A stretch of 64,000 bases of DNA. Origin: Acidobacteriaceae bacterium KBS 146 (GTDB lineage: Bacteria > Acidobacteriota > Terriglobia > Terriglobales > Acidobacteriaceae). The stretch lies in the NCBI GenBank assembly GCA_000688615.1, contig JHVA01000001.1, positions 2,480,001 to 2,544,000 on the forward strand, written 5' to 3'. Both the position numbers and the translations under genes were made by a program. The notes beneath the pieces are model-generated. The model saw only the letters and a list, made by a program, of their open reading frames with translations, was not told the origin of the DNA and made no database searches. This document shows positions 53,922 to 62,438 of the stretch, one piece after another. The first letter of the stretch is position 1. Each line of letters starts with the position of its first letter.

Positions 53922-55049
53922 ATGGTTCCGCGGTCAGCGTTGATTCGAAGAAAAACCCTGCTTCGGGGAAGGATCGCTTTCCCAGCAGGGCGACTGGGAT
54001 TGGGCGCTCTGTTGACCACTTTGCTGCTGCCGGTTGCAGGCTGTAAGTCGGTCGTTCCGGCAAAACCCCTCGGAACTCCAGTCTCCATCCATTCCCCGCT
54101 GGGCCTTCCGCCGGTTCCGATTCCTCCGGAGAATCCTCCTACCGTCCAAACAATCGCGCTGGGCCGACGGCTGTTTTACGATCAGCGACTGTCGAAGGAC
54201 AACACGCTGGCGTGTGCGAGCTGCCACAATCCGAAGTTCTATTTCACCGATGGGCTTCAGTTTTCGAAGGGAGTTGGAGGCGAGGTTGGAGTGCGGAACG
54301 CGCCTACGCTGCTGAATGTGGCCTACCAGCCCTTCCAGTTCTGGGATGGACGCGCGCTGAATCTTGAAGACCAGGCTGCCAGTCCGATCGCCAATCCGAT
54401 AGAGATGAACCAGTCGCATGATGTCTCCGTCTCAAAGCTGCGGCGCGATCCGGTCTATCGTGCGATGTTTCGCGATGCCTTCGGGACCGAAGATGTAACC
54501 CTGAAGAGAATCGAAAACGCATTGGCGAGCTTCGAACGGACCTTGCTGAGCGGCAACTCGGCCTTCGATCGGTTCCAGTACGGCCATGACAGTAACGCAC
54601 TGACTCCACAACAGGTGCGGGGTCTTGCCATCTTTATCAATCCGGTCAAGGGCAACTGCGCTGCCTGCCATACCATCAACGCACAGTATGCGCTGTTTAC
54701 CGATGGCAAGTTCCATAATCTGGGTGAAGGCGTGGGAGACGACGGCACCAGCTTCAAGGACACGGGGCGTTACCACCAGACCGGAATAGAGACCGACCGG
54801 GGAGCCTTCAAGACGCCAACGCTCCGCAATGTGGCCAGGACGGCTCCTTACATGCATGATGGAAGTCTGGGAACACTGAAGGCGGTTGTCGATTTTTATG
54901 CTGGCGGCGGGAACTCCAATCCGAATCTCGATAAAGAGATCAAATCGATTCATCTTTCAGGTCAGGATCGTGAAGACCTGGTGTCCTTTCTGAACTCGCT
55001 GACCGGAGACCTGCCTGCGAACGTGGGACCTCCACCCGGCAAGGAGTAG
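53922..55049 (+). CDS. Di-haem cytochrome c peroxidase/MauG-family lipoprotein
   Basis: 375 residues from ATG 53922; the frame is open back to 53781, but this start directly precedes the lipoprotein signal (LGALLTTLLLPVAGC, Cys about 41). Two haem sites are present: CASCH (about 98-102) and CAACH (about 246-250). FWDGRALNLEDQA and TPTLRNVARTAPYMHDG are MauG/CcpA-family motifs. It either reduces peroxide or oxidises a partner using high-valent haem. It leads a rightward operon with a blue-copper-like and a YncE-like lipoprotein, divergent from the quinoprotein operon. Confidence 0.9.
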   Translation: MVPRSALIRRKTLLRGRIAFPAGRLGLGALLTTLLLPVAGCKSVVPAKPLGTPVSIHSPLGLPPVPIPPENPPTVQTIALGRRLFYDQRLSKDNTLACASCHNPKFYFTDGLQFSKGVGGEVGVRNAPTLLNVAYQPFQFWDGRALNLEDQAASPIANPIEMNQSHDVSVSKLRRDPVYRAMFRDAFGTEDVTLKRIENALASFERTLLSGNSAFDRFQYGHDSNALTPQQVRGLAIFINPVKGNCAACHTINAQYALFTDGKFHNLGEGVGDDGTSFKDTGRYHQTGIETDRGAFKTPTLRNVARTAPYMHDGSLGTLKAVVDFYAGGGNSNPNLDKEIKSIHLSGQDREDLVSFLNSLTGDLPANVGPPPGKE

Positions 55050-55058
55050 ATAAGAATT

Positions 55059-55841
55059 ATGGCCTCAACTCTTCGAAGACTTTCCTTCCTTGTTGTAAGC
55101 AGTGCTGTCCTGTCGACGGGTTGTTCCCGCAAGGCGGAGCAGCCGCAGACGGCACCCGCATCCCAGCCGGCCCCTCCGGTGTACCACGTCGATTCGGCAA
55201 CAGCGGGCTCCATTCATGGAATCGTCCGCTACCAAGGGAAGGTTCCGCCGAAGAAGCCGATCGATCTCAGCGAGGATCCAGCGTGTGTGGAAGCCCATCA
55301 TGGAAAGGCGTACGACGAGTCGATCCTTGTGGGCCGCGGAGGAGCGCTCGCCAACGCGTTTGTCTACGTCAGCAAGGGGCTTGAGGGGAAGAACTTCGCG
55401 ACGCCGGCGGAGGCTGTCGTGATTGACCAGAAGGGATGCTGGTTTCATCCCCACGTTCTGGGCGTGCAGGTGAATCAGACGGTCGACATTATCAACTCCG
55501 ATCCAGTGACTCACAACATACATCCGATGGCCGCAACGAATCGCGCGTGGAATCACAGCCAGGGCCCGGGCGATCCGCCGATGCATCGCAAATTCACGAA
55601 GCCCGAAGTGATGATTCCGGTGAAGTGCAATATCCATGACTGGATGCATGCTTACATCGGCGTGCTGGACCACCCTTATTTTGCCGTCTCGGCGGAGGAT
55701 GGTACCTTTACCATTCCAAACCTTCCACCCGGAACCTACACGCTGACGATATGGCATGAGAAGCTGGGAACCCAGGACCAACAGATCACCATCAGCCCGC
55801 AGCAAAGCGCGGCCGCAGATTTTACTTATAAGGGGAAGTAA
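55059..55841 (+). CDS. Blue-copper (cupredoxin)-like lipoprotein with carboxypeptidase-regulatory-like tail
   Basis: 260 residues. Lipobox LSTGC (Cys 22). A methylamine-utilisation/plastocyanin-like beta-barrel (about 50-205) has a likely type 1 copper site: His152 (VTHNIHP), Cys190, His193 and Met196 (CNIHDWM). A C-terminal carboxypeptidase-regulatory-like sandwich (about 206-260) ends in GTYTLTIWHEKLG. It is anchored in the envelope and could carry electrons to the di-haem protein encoded 10 bp upstream. AAGGAG precedes the start. Confidence 0.87.
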   Translation: MASTLRRLSFLVVSSAVLSTGCSRKAEQPQTAPASQPAPPVYHVDSATAGSIHGIVRYQGKVPPKKPIDLSEDPACVEAHHGKAYDESILVGRGGALANAFVYVSKGLEGKNFATPAEAVVIDQKGCWFHPHVLGVQVNQTVDIINSDPVTHNIHPMAATNRAWNHSQGPGDPPMHRKFTKPEVMIPVKCNIHDWMHAYIGVLDHPYFAVSAEDGTFTIPNLPPGTYTLTIWHEKLGTQDQQITISPQQSAAADFTYKGK

Positions 55842-55844
55842 TTC

Positions 55845-56915
55845 ATGCGCAAGGAACTGAGTTTCGCACTTCTGATGGGCTGCGCGCTGTCGCTGGTGGC
55901 CTGCAAATCGCAGAGTAACGAGAAGGCGGCCCCGGTCACGCAGGCAGCTCCGGTGGAATCAGGAGCGCCCAAGATCTATGTCACCGATGAGGTCTCCGGC
56001 AATCTGAGCATCCTCGACAGTGGAAATGGAAATCTTCTGGCCTCGATTCACCTGGGGAAGCGCCCGCGCGGAATTCACGCGAGCCCGGATGGCAAGACGC
56101 TGTACGTGGCGCTGAGCGGAACCCCGATCGCAGGGCCCGATGTCGACGAGAGCACGCTGCCTCCACCGGATAAGAGCGCCGACGGCATTGGAGTGTTCGA
56201 CGTAGCGCAGCGGAAGCTGGTGAAGATCATCCCCGGCGGATCGGATCCGGAGAACTTCGATATCAGCCAGGACGGCAAGCAGCTTTATATCTCGAATGAA
56301 GACATCTCGGCGGTGAGCATCATCGATATCGCGTCGGGCTCAGTCGCCAAAACGCTCAAGATCGGAGCGCAGCCGGAGGGTGTCAAGGCCTCTCCCGATG
56401 GGAAGCAGGTCTACGTGACCTCAGAGGAGACGAGCGAGATTGCGGTGCTAGATCCCGAGGCAGGAAAGATCGTCGCCACGTTCAAAGTGGGCCACCGGCC
56501 ACGGTCCGTCGCCTTTATGCCTGACGGCAAACATGCCTACATCAATGCGGAGAATGATGGAACGGTGGTGCTGGTCGACACAAAGCTGCATAAGGTCGTC
56601 AAAACCATTTCCATTGGAAAGCCTGGCATGGTCAAGCCGATGGCGGTGCTCCTCTCCCCTGATGCAAAGAAGCTTTATGTGAGCACCGGCCGCGGGAAGA
56701 TGGTCTTCACCGTCGATACGGAGACGAATAAAGTTCTCGGCTCGGTCGAGGTAGGCCGTCGCCCCTGGGGCATTGCACTGTCTCCCGATGGCAAGACTCT
56801 TTACTCGGCCAATGGACCGTCGAATGACGTGTCCGCAGTCGACGTGGCAACCAACACAGTCACCAGGAAATTTCCGGCGGGCGAAGGACCGTGGGGAATT
56901 GTCGTTCTGCCGTAG
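55845..56915 (+). CDS. YncE/YVTN-type beta-propeller lipoprotein
   Basis: 356 residues. Lipobox LSLVAC (Cys about 20). Seven or so repeats of the YVT/YIS-type carry the pattern SPDGKQVYVTSEETSEIAVLD and SPDGKTLYSANGPSNDVSAVD. It resembles the NirF/cytochrome-d1-like and YncE propellers that often accompany quinoprotein or copper systems. No haem-binding motif. It starts 4 bp after the cupredoxin gene with a GGGGAAG ribosome site, so it belongs to the same operon. A scaffold or electron-transfer partner role is inferred. Confidence 0.85.
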   Translation: MRKELSFALLMGCALSLVACKSQSNEKAAPVTQAAPVESGAPKIYVTDEVSGNLSILDSGNGNLLASIHLGKRPRGIHASPDGKTLYVALSGTPIAGPDVDESTLPPPDKSADGIGVFDVAQRKLVKIIPGGSDPENFDISQDGKQLYISNEDISAVSIIDIASGSVAKTLKIGAQPEGVKASPDGKQVYVTSEETSEIAVLDPEAGKIVATFKVGHRPRSVAFMPDGKHAYINAENDGTVVLVDTKLHKVVKTISIGKPGMVKPMAVLLSPDAKKLYVSTGRGKMVFTVDTETNKVLGSVEVGRRPWGIALSPDGKTLYSANGPSNDVSAVDVATNTVTRKFPAGEGPWGIVVLP

Positions 56916-56924
56916 CGTCAGGAT

Positions 56925-57701
56925 TTAGAAATACTTTCGGTAGGCCGCGACCCAGTTGGTTGCGATTGCGCTCTGTGCCTCTGCGAGGCTCACCTTTCCC
57001 TCACATACGAGTTGGGAAAGGTGACGCTCCAGGGCGTCTTTGGCTTCGGCATTCCAGACGACCTCTTTGTAGGACTGGGGCCAGAGATTTTTGACGTCGT
57101 CGGTACCGCCGAGTTGGGGGCTGATCAGGTAATCGACCTGGAAGTCCCGCGGCGACCCTTTGCGAGAGATCCCATATTCGCGGAAGACAGCTTCCTGCTG
57201 CTGCGGGGAGACTTCGGGGTCGAGGTCGTTATCGCTGGAGGCACAGATGTCCGCGAGACTGACCGGGCGCGTCATTCCTGGAGTCAGAGCTCGAATCGGC
57301 AACGAGGCGGAGACGTTGACGTCGGAACGATCGAGCCGTGGAAGGAGAAAGAACATCGCCGCAACAGCCGCGATTCCTGCTGCTCCGTAGGCATAGACCG
57401 GGGTTAGCTTTGTGCTGATCCAGGAGGCGAAGCGGCTGTGTGGCGACCTTGCTTCTGATTCTCCCTCAGCCAGTCTCGCTGCGAGAGCGTTCCGGGACGC
57501 TGAGGTGGCGGCGCTCACAGGCACGGACGACATCATCCCTTTCACTTCTTCTCCCACGGCAACAAGCTCTGACATATCGGCCCGACAGCGTTCGCATGTC
57601 TCCAGATGGACGCTGGCGGCTGCGTTTTCCTCGGCACTCATCTCGTGGTCCAGGAGACGAATCAAGTCCATTTCGGAAAGATGATCGACGGTCAGCCGCA
57701 C
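56925..57701 (-). CDS. Zinc-binding anti-sigma factor
   Basis: 258 residues. The N-terminal zinc anti-sigma motif HLETCERCRADM (HX3CX2C) is near residues 32-43. A single membrane span is at about 100-120 (YAYGAAGIAAVAAMFFLLP). The C-terminal periplasmic part carries the ISPQLGGTDDVKNLWPQSY segment. It holds the sigma factor at the membrane until a signal arrives. The start overlaps the sigma gene by 10 bp. It is followed by the YncE gene in convergent orientation. Confidence 0.88.
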   Translation of the reverse strand: MRLTVDHLSEMDLIRLLDHEMSAEENAAASVHLETCERCRADMSELVAVGEEVKGMMSSVPVSAATSASRNALAARLAEGESEARSPHSRFASWISTKLTPVYAYGAAGIAAVAAMFFLLPRLDRSDVNVSASLPIRALTPGMTRPVSLADICASSDNDLDPEVSPQQQEAVFREYGISRKGSPRDFQVDYLISPQLGGTDDVKNLWPQSYKEVVWNAEAKDALERHLSQLVCEGKVSLAEAQSAIATNWVAAYRKYF

Positions 57702-58264
57702 AGTCTCCCTCCTTCGCTTCTTCGCAGCCGTGCGAGGGATCGCGCGAGCGTATTGGCTACACCGCCCAGTGAAACGCCGAGAACTTCCGCGATCTCGCGA
57801 TACTTCAGGCCCTCTGCTCGAAGCTGGAGGCAGAGACGATCAATCTCAGGCAGTGCATTGAATGTGCGGCGAAGCGCCAACCGCCTTTCGTTGAAGATGA
57901 TCTCTTCCTCAGGGTTCAGCTCGGCCGTCCAGCGCTGCGGCACGCTTTCGTCGATGCAGTCCTCGATGCGATATCGGCTCCTCTTCTTCAAGGCGAGATT
58001 GTGCGTAACGCGAAAGATCCAGCCGGGAAGATTGGCACGGGATCGCTCTGCCTGAAGGTGACGGAATAAGGCGAGGAAGACCTCCTGTATGACGTCCTCC
58101 GCATCATGAGCCTTGAGCCCCATGGAAACGGCATAACGAAGCAAGCGGAGCCGAAACTGATCGTGAAGATGAAGCACCTCATCCTCGAGCGAGGGTATCT
58201 CCGCGGCACATTCCAGCTCGTGCAGTAGGCGGAATTCGAAGCTTTCACCGGAGCTTATCGACAT
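57692..58264 (-). CDS. ECF sigma factor
   Basis: 190 residues from ATG 58264 (58294 is an alternative start ten codons upstream). Sigma region 2 is HDQFRLRLLRYAVSMGLKAHDAEDVIQEVFLALFRHL, with the conserved acidic helix, and region 4 is LRAEGLKYREIAEVLGVSLGGVANTLARSLARLRR. It is co-translated with the anti-sigma gene. A TonB receptor gene lies divergently, 196 bp away, and may be a target, but there is no FecR-type anti-sigma factor. Confidence 0.9.
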   Translation of the reverse strand: MSISSGESFEFRLLHELECAAEIPSLEDEVLHLHDQFRLRLLRYAVSMGLKAHDAEDVIQEVFLALFRHLQAERSRANLPGWIFRVTHNLALKKRSRYRIEDCIDESVPQRWTAELNPEEEIIFNERRLALRRTFNALPEIDRLCLQLRAEGLKYREIAEVLGVSLGGVANTLARSLARLRRSEGGRLCG

Positions 58265-58460
58265 ACCAGACTCTGAAATCACCCAAGGGCACATGCTATG
58301 GAGATGCTGGAGACCCTGTCAAACGCGGATCCCTGCGATGCATCTAAAAAAAAATTGCAAAAAGTGTGAACAAAAAAACTGCAGGAGGAATATTCGTCTT
58401 AGAGGACTGCCGCTGCCTTTGGGTGATGCAGACTCACCAACCCGAACTCCTGAAGGTAAC

Positions 58461-61214
58461 ATGCTGCGTCCCTTGATTTGCCTTGCTTTGCTGCTTCCGA
58501 TCCCGGCCTGTGGTCAGACCCCGTCGAAGACGATACCCCATCCGGAGCGCGGCGAGATTCGGGCGCAGATCACCGATCCGTCTGGAGCGGCACTGAGGGC
58601 GCGCTGCGTTCTCTCCGGTTTGACGAACTCGGTGAACATCTCCACGCAGACCAACGCACAGGGAGGATGGACTGCCCACGATCTTCCTTTTGGAAGATAT
58701 CGTCTGGAGATCTCGCGCAACGGGTTTGATACACAGAAGATGGAGCTGAATATCGACAGCTCTGACGTGTTAGTTCGAGAGATCACTCTGCAGTTGCAGG
58801 GAGTCTCTACCGCGGTCTCGGTCGTTACACCTACGCCCATCGGCAATGAGGGCGTTTCGATCGAGCTTGCTCCTGTGCCGGTGCAGGCCCTCACCTCGGA
58901 TGATCTTCGAAACGCGAATGCGGTCGATGTAACCGACGCCATGAATAAGCGCCTGAATGGCGTTTACGTGAATGAGAACGCCAACAACCCGTTTGCGCCC
59001 GATATCAATTACCGCGGCTACACGGCGTCTCCTTTGTTAGGCACGCCGCAGGGCCTATCAGTTTACCTCGACGGCGTGAGGCAAAATCAGCCCTTTGGAG
59101 ATGTGGTCTCGTGGGATCTGATTCCGAAGGTCGCGATCCAGGATATGGAGCTGATTCCAGGCTCGAATCCTTTGTTTGGACTGAATACGCTGGGCGGGGC
59201 GATCGCTATCAGAACCAAAGATGGTTCGAGTAATCAGGGCCTAACGGTGCAGTCGATTGGAGGGAACTTCGGCCGTCGATCCGTCGAAGGGGAGTATGGC
59301 GGATCGAACGGAAAAAACCTCGACTGGTTTGCCGCAGGAAACTACTTTCGTGAAGAGGGCTGGCGATACGCTTCCCCGTCTGAAGTACGGCAATCCTTCG
59401 CAAAGCTGCGTTGGAATCGCGACAAGACCAGCGTCAGTCTGGCCGGGGCTTACGCCATCAACTGGCTCACCGGAAACGGACTTCAGGATTTTCGTTTTCT
59501 CGAAAAGGACTACTCCAGCGTCTACTCGATCCCCGATACGACGTGGGACCATTCTCCGACGCTGACCCTGAATGCAAATCATCAGATCGGCGATCACTGG
59601 ACCGTCTCGGGAAATGTGTACTTTCGCCATGTTCGCACGGACACGATAAACGGCGACATCAACGGCGATTCCTTCGACCAGTCCCTCTACAACCTCGGCA
59701 CAGCTGATGTGACCGCACTTCAGGCAGCCGGATACAGTGGCTTCCCTATTACCGGCAACGCAACGACGGAGCCCTTCCCTTACTGGAAGTGCCTCGCCCG
59801 CGCGTTGCGAAAAGACGAACCGTCCGAGAGCTGTACCGGCATCTTTACCAATACCCGTACTCAGCAGAACAACTATGGCGTGTCAGGGCTTGTTTCGTGG
59901 CGCACAACCCACAATCTGTTTTCTGCAGGAGCCGGATGGGATCATAGCGGCCTCAGCTATCAACAGGCTTCACAGTTCGGATATCTGAATATGGATGGCA
60001 TCAGCATCACGCCGGTAGACGCATTTGCCGACGGCTCGACCGAAGCAGATGGTTCACCTGTCGACACTCGAGTACAACTGCACGGAACCATCAATACACC
60101 GAGCTTTTATCTGACTGATACCTACCAGAGAGGCAGATGGTCTGTTACCGCCTCTGGCCGGTACAACCGCACAACCGTCGACAATATCGATCGCCTTCCT
60201 ACGGATACGCCGGCTCGCGGATCACTTACTGGAACCAATATCTTCCAGCGCTTCAATCCCGCCATCGGAGGAACCTGGCGCGCTGTTTCGCGGCTCAGTC
60301 TCTATGCCAACTACAGCGAGGCCAGCCGCGCTCCAACCTCGATTGAGCTCGGTTGCGCAAATCCTGATTTCCCCTGCAATCTTCCGAATGCTCTCGTCGA
60401 TGACCCGCCCCTGGAGCAGGTGGTCAGCCGCACGGTGGAGGTCGGAGTTCGCAGCCCCGTGCAGGATAAACTCGCCTGGAGTGCAGGATACTTTTTTGGA
60501 CAGAACTCCAATGACCTCCTCTTTGTCGCATCGGAACAGACGGGCTTCGGCTATTTCCTTAACTTCGGAAAGACAAGAAGACAGGGGGTTGAGCTCGATC
60601 TGCGGACTCAACTTACGCACGTCACCCTGGGCAGCGGATACACCTTTCTCAATGCGACCTATCAATCACCTCAAACTGTGAATGGCGGGAGCAACAGCTC
60701 CAACGAGAGCAGCCAGGATGGCTTCCCGGGTACGGATGGAGATATCAACATTACTCCCGGCGATCGTATCCCCCAGACACCGCGACACCTTCTCAAGGTG
60801 TTTGCGGACTACAAACCAACACAGAAACTCCTGGTTGACGTCAACGTGATCGCATCGTCGGGCTCATTCGCGCGCGGCAATGAAGACAATCAGCACCACC
60901 CTGACGGAGTCTACTACCTTGGCTCCGGAAGCACGTCTCCTTATGGCATCGCGAATGTGGGGGCCCACTACACCTTCAACTCGCACCTTGAAGCCATTCT
61001 CCAGATTAACAATCTGTTCGATTCGCACTACTCCACGGCGGCGCAACTTGGAACAACGCCTTACGACGATACTGGGCGCTTTACGCCGCGCCCCTTCCCT
61101 CCGGTACAACAGGATGGCAACTCAAACTATCCACTCCGAAGTTCAACCTTTCTCGCTCCCGGAGCGCCTCTCACGGTATTTGGTGGAATTCGCGTAACGC
61201 TCTCCAGGAAATAA
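58461..61214 (+). CDS. TonB-dependent receptor (plug with carboxypeptidase-regulatory-like N-terminus)
   Basis: 917 residues from ATG 58461, which has GAAGGT 6 bp upstream; the frame is open further back but lacks a signal peptide. A signal sequence (about 1-20) precedes a carboxypeptidase-regulatory-like domain (about 28-105), then a plug (GTPQGLSVYLDGVRQNQPFGDVVSWDLIPKVAIQDMELIPG; FGLNTLGGAIAIRTKDG) and a beta-barrel with the ASRLSLYANYSEASRAPTSIELG-type segment, ending in TLSRK. It differs from the two Oar-like receptors and is closer to classic siderophore/metal receptors. Divergent from an ECF sigma gene. Confidence 0.9.
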   Translation: MLRPLICLALLLPIPACGQTPSKTIPHPERGEIRAQITDPSGAALRARCVLSGLTNSVNISTQTNAQGGWTAHDLPFGRYRLEISRNGFDTQKMELNIDSSDVLVREITLQLQGVSTAVSVVTPTPIGNEGVSIELAPVPVQALTSDDLRNANAVDVTDAMNKRLNGVYVNENANNPFAPDINYRGYTASPLLGTPQGLSVYLDGVRQNQPFGDVVSWDLIPKVAIQDMELIPGSNPLFGLNTLGGAIAIRTKDGSSNQGLTVQSIGGNFGRRSVEGEYGGSNGKNLDWFAAGNYFREEGWRYASPSEVRQSFAKLRWNRDKTSVSLAGAYAINWLTGNGLQDFRFLEKDYSSVYSIPDTTWDHSPTLTLNANHQIGDHWTVSGNVYFRHVRTDTINGDINGDSFDQSLYNLGTADVTALQAAGYSGFPITGNATTEPFPYWKCLARALRKDEPSESCTGIFTNTRTQQNNYGVSGLVSWRTTHNLFSAGAGWDHSGLSYQQASQFGYLNMDGISITPVDAFADGSTEADGSPVDTRVQLHGTINTPSFYLTDTYQRGRWSVTASGRYNRTTVDNIDRLPTDTPARGSLTGTNIFQRFNPAIGGTWRAVSRLSLYANYSEASRAPTSIELGCANPDFPCNLPNALVDDPPLEQVVSRTVEVGVRSPVQDKLAWSAGYFFGQNSNDLLFVASEQTGFGYFLNFGKTRRQGVELDLRTQLTHVTLGSGYTFLNATYQSPQTVNGGSNSSNESSQDGFPGTDGDINITPGDRIPQTPRHLLKVFADYKPTQKLLVDVNVIASSGSFARGNEDNQHHPDGVYYLGSGSTSPYGIANVGAHYTFNSHLEAILQINNLFDSHYSTAAQLGTTPYDDTGRFTPRPFPPVQQDGNSNYPLRSSTFLAPGAPLTVFGGIRVTLSRK

Positions 61215-61240
61215 ACACAGGCCGGACACCATCCTTCGCT

Positions 61241-62341
61241 TCAGTCGAACAGAGGCGATCCTGGTGGTTCCGTTCCCTGGAAGTTACTGAGTCCGACCCC
61301 AGCGAGACGGAACCTCTGGTCCGGGCTGAGGTCGATGCGATCGCGCAGGGAGAGCGCAATTGAGGTCAGATCTTCGACACTTGACGGCGGTATAGCCGGC
61401 GTATGGCTGCGCGTCAGAATATTGAATTCGGCGGTCTTCAATTTGAGCACGACAGTACGTGCAATCCGCTCTTCCCGGCGCGAGGCCTTCCAGACCTTCT
61501 CCGCGAGACGGCGGATCACCTCTTCCATAGCCTGCAGCGGGATATCTACTTCAAAGGTATCTTCTGCCGAGATCGACTTCGTCGGCCGGTCCGGCACGAC
61601 CCTGCTGTGATCGATGCCGCGCGCAAGCTCATACAAGCGCATGCCATAACGGCCGAAGAGTTGCTGCAGATTCGGCTGACCGAGGTTTCGCAGCTCACCT
61701 ACGGTCTCGATCCCAATCTGCTGCAACCGGTTTTCCATCACCTTACCCACTCCGGGAATCTTCCCGACAGAGAGCGGCAGCAGAAATGATTCGATGTCCT
61801 GGGGCTGGATGACGAAAAGCCCATCGGGCTTCCGCCAGTCGGACGCGATCTTGGCGAGGAACTTATTAGGAGCTACCCCGGCGGAGGCAGTCAGATGAAG
61901 TTCATCCCGGACCTGCTGACGGATTGCCTTTGCGACCTGCGTCGCCGTCGACAGACCAGCCTTATTCTGGGTCACGTCAAGGTAGGCCTCGTCGAGCGAG
62001 AGAGGCTCGATGAGATCGGTATAGCGTCGAAAGATCTCGCGGACCGCCTGAGAGACGGCCTTATAGCGGGAGAAGTCCGGGGGAATGAAGATAGCATCCG
62101 GGCAGAGTCGCTCGGCGTGCACGGCCGCCATCGCGGAACGCACCCCAAAACGACGCGCTTCGTAAGAGGCGGCGCAGACCACCGACCGCTTTCCGCGCCA
62201 TGCCACGACAACCGGTCTGCCCCGCAGCGATGGATCATCCCGCTGCTCCACCGACGCGTAGAAGGCGTCCATGTCGATGTGAACAATCTTGCGGAGCATT
62301 GGCGTTACCGCGATTGTCGATTCAAAATCGTCCGTTGTCAT
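61241..62341 (-). CDS. dinB: DNA polymerase IV (Y-family translesion polymerase)
   Basis: 366 residues. The catalytic motifs are DMDAFYASVEQRDDP and SLDEAYLDV, with VVVAWRGKRSVVCAASYEARRFGVRS as the fingers and the KIPGVGKVMENRLQQIGI helix-hairpin-helix. The little-finger domain follows. A C-terminal GSPLFD could be a clamp-binding motif. It copies damaged DNA with low fidelity, usually under SOS control; I see no convincing LexA box upstream. It converges on the TonB receptor with 26 bp between stops. Confidence 0.93.
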   Translation of the reverse strand: MTTDDFESTIAVTPMLRKIVHIDMDAFYASVEQRDDPSLRGRPVVVAWRGKRSVVCAASYEARRFGVRSAMAAVHAERLCPDAIFIPPDFSRYKAVSQAVREIFRRYTDLIEPLSLDEAYLDVTQNKAGLSTATQVAKAIRQQVRDELHLTASAGVAPNKFLAKIASDWRKPDGLFVIQPQDIESFLLPLSVGKIPGVGKVMENRLQQIGIETVGELRNLGQPNLQQLFGRYGMRLYELARGIDHSRVVPDRPTKSISAEDTFEVDIPLQAMEEVIRRLAEKVWKASRREERIARTVVLKLKTAEFNILTRSHTPAIPPSSVEDLTSIALSLRDRIDLSPDQRFRLAGVGLSNFQGTEPPGSPLFD

Positions 62342-62438
62342 CGGCGCTGGAGAGAATCTGCCATCGGCTTACTCGCCACTCTAATTCTAAGCGAATAAAT
62401 AGCGAAAGCGCCAGCGAGATTACGGCTGAACTGCGGGC

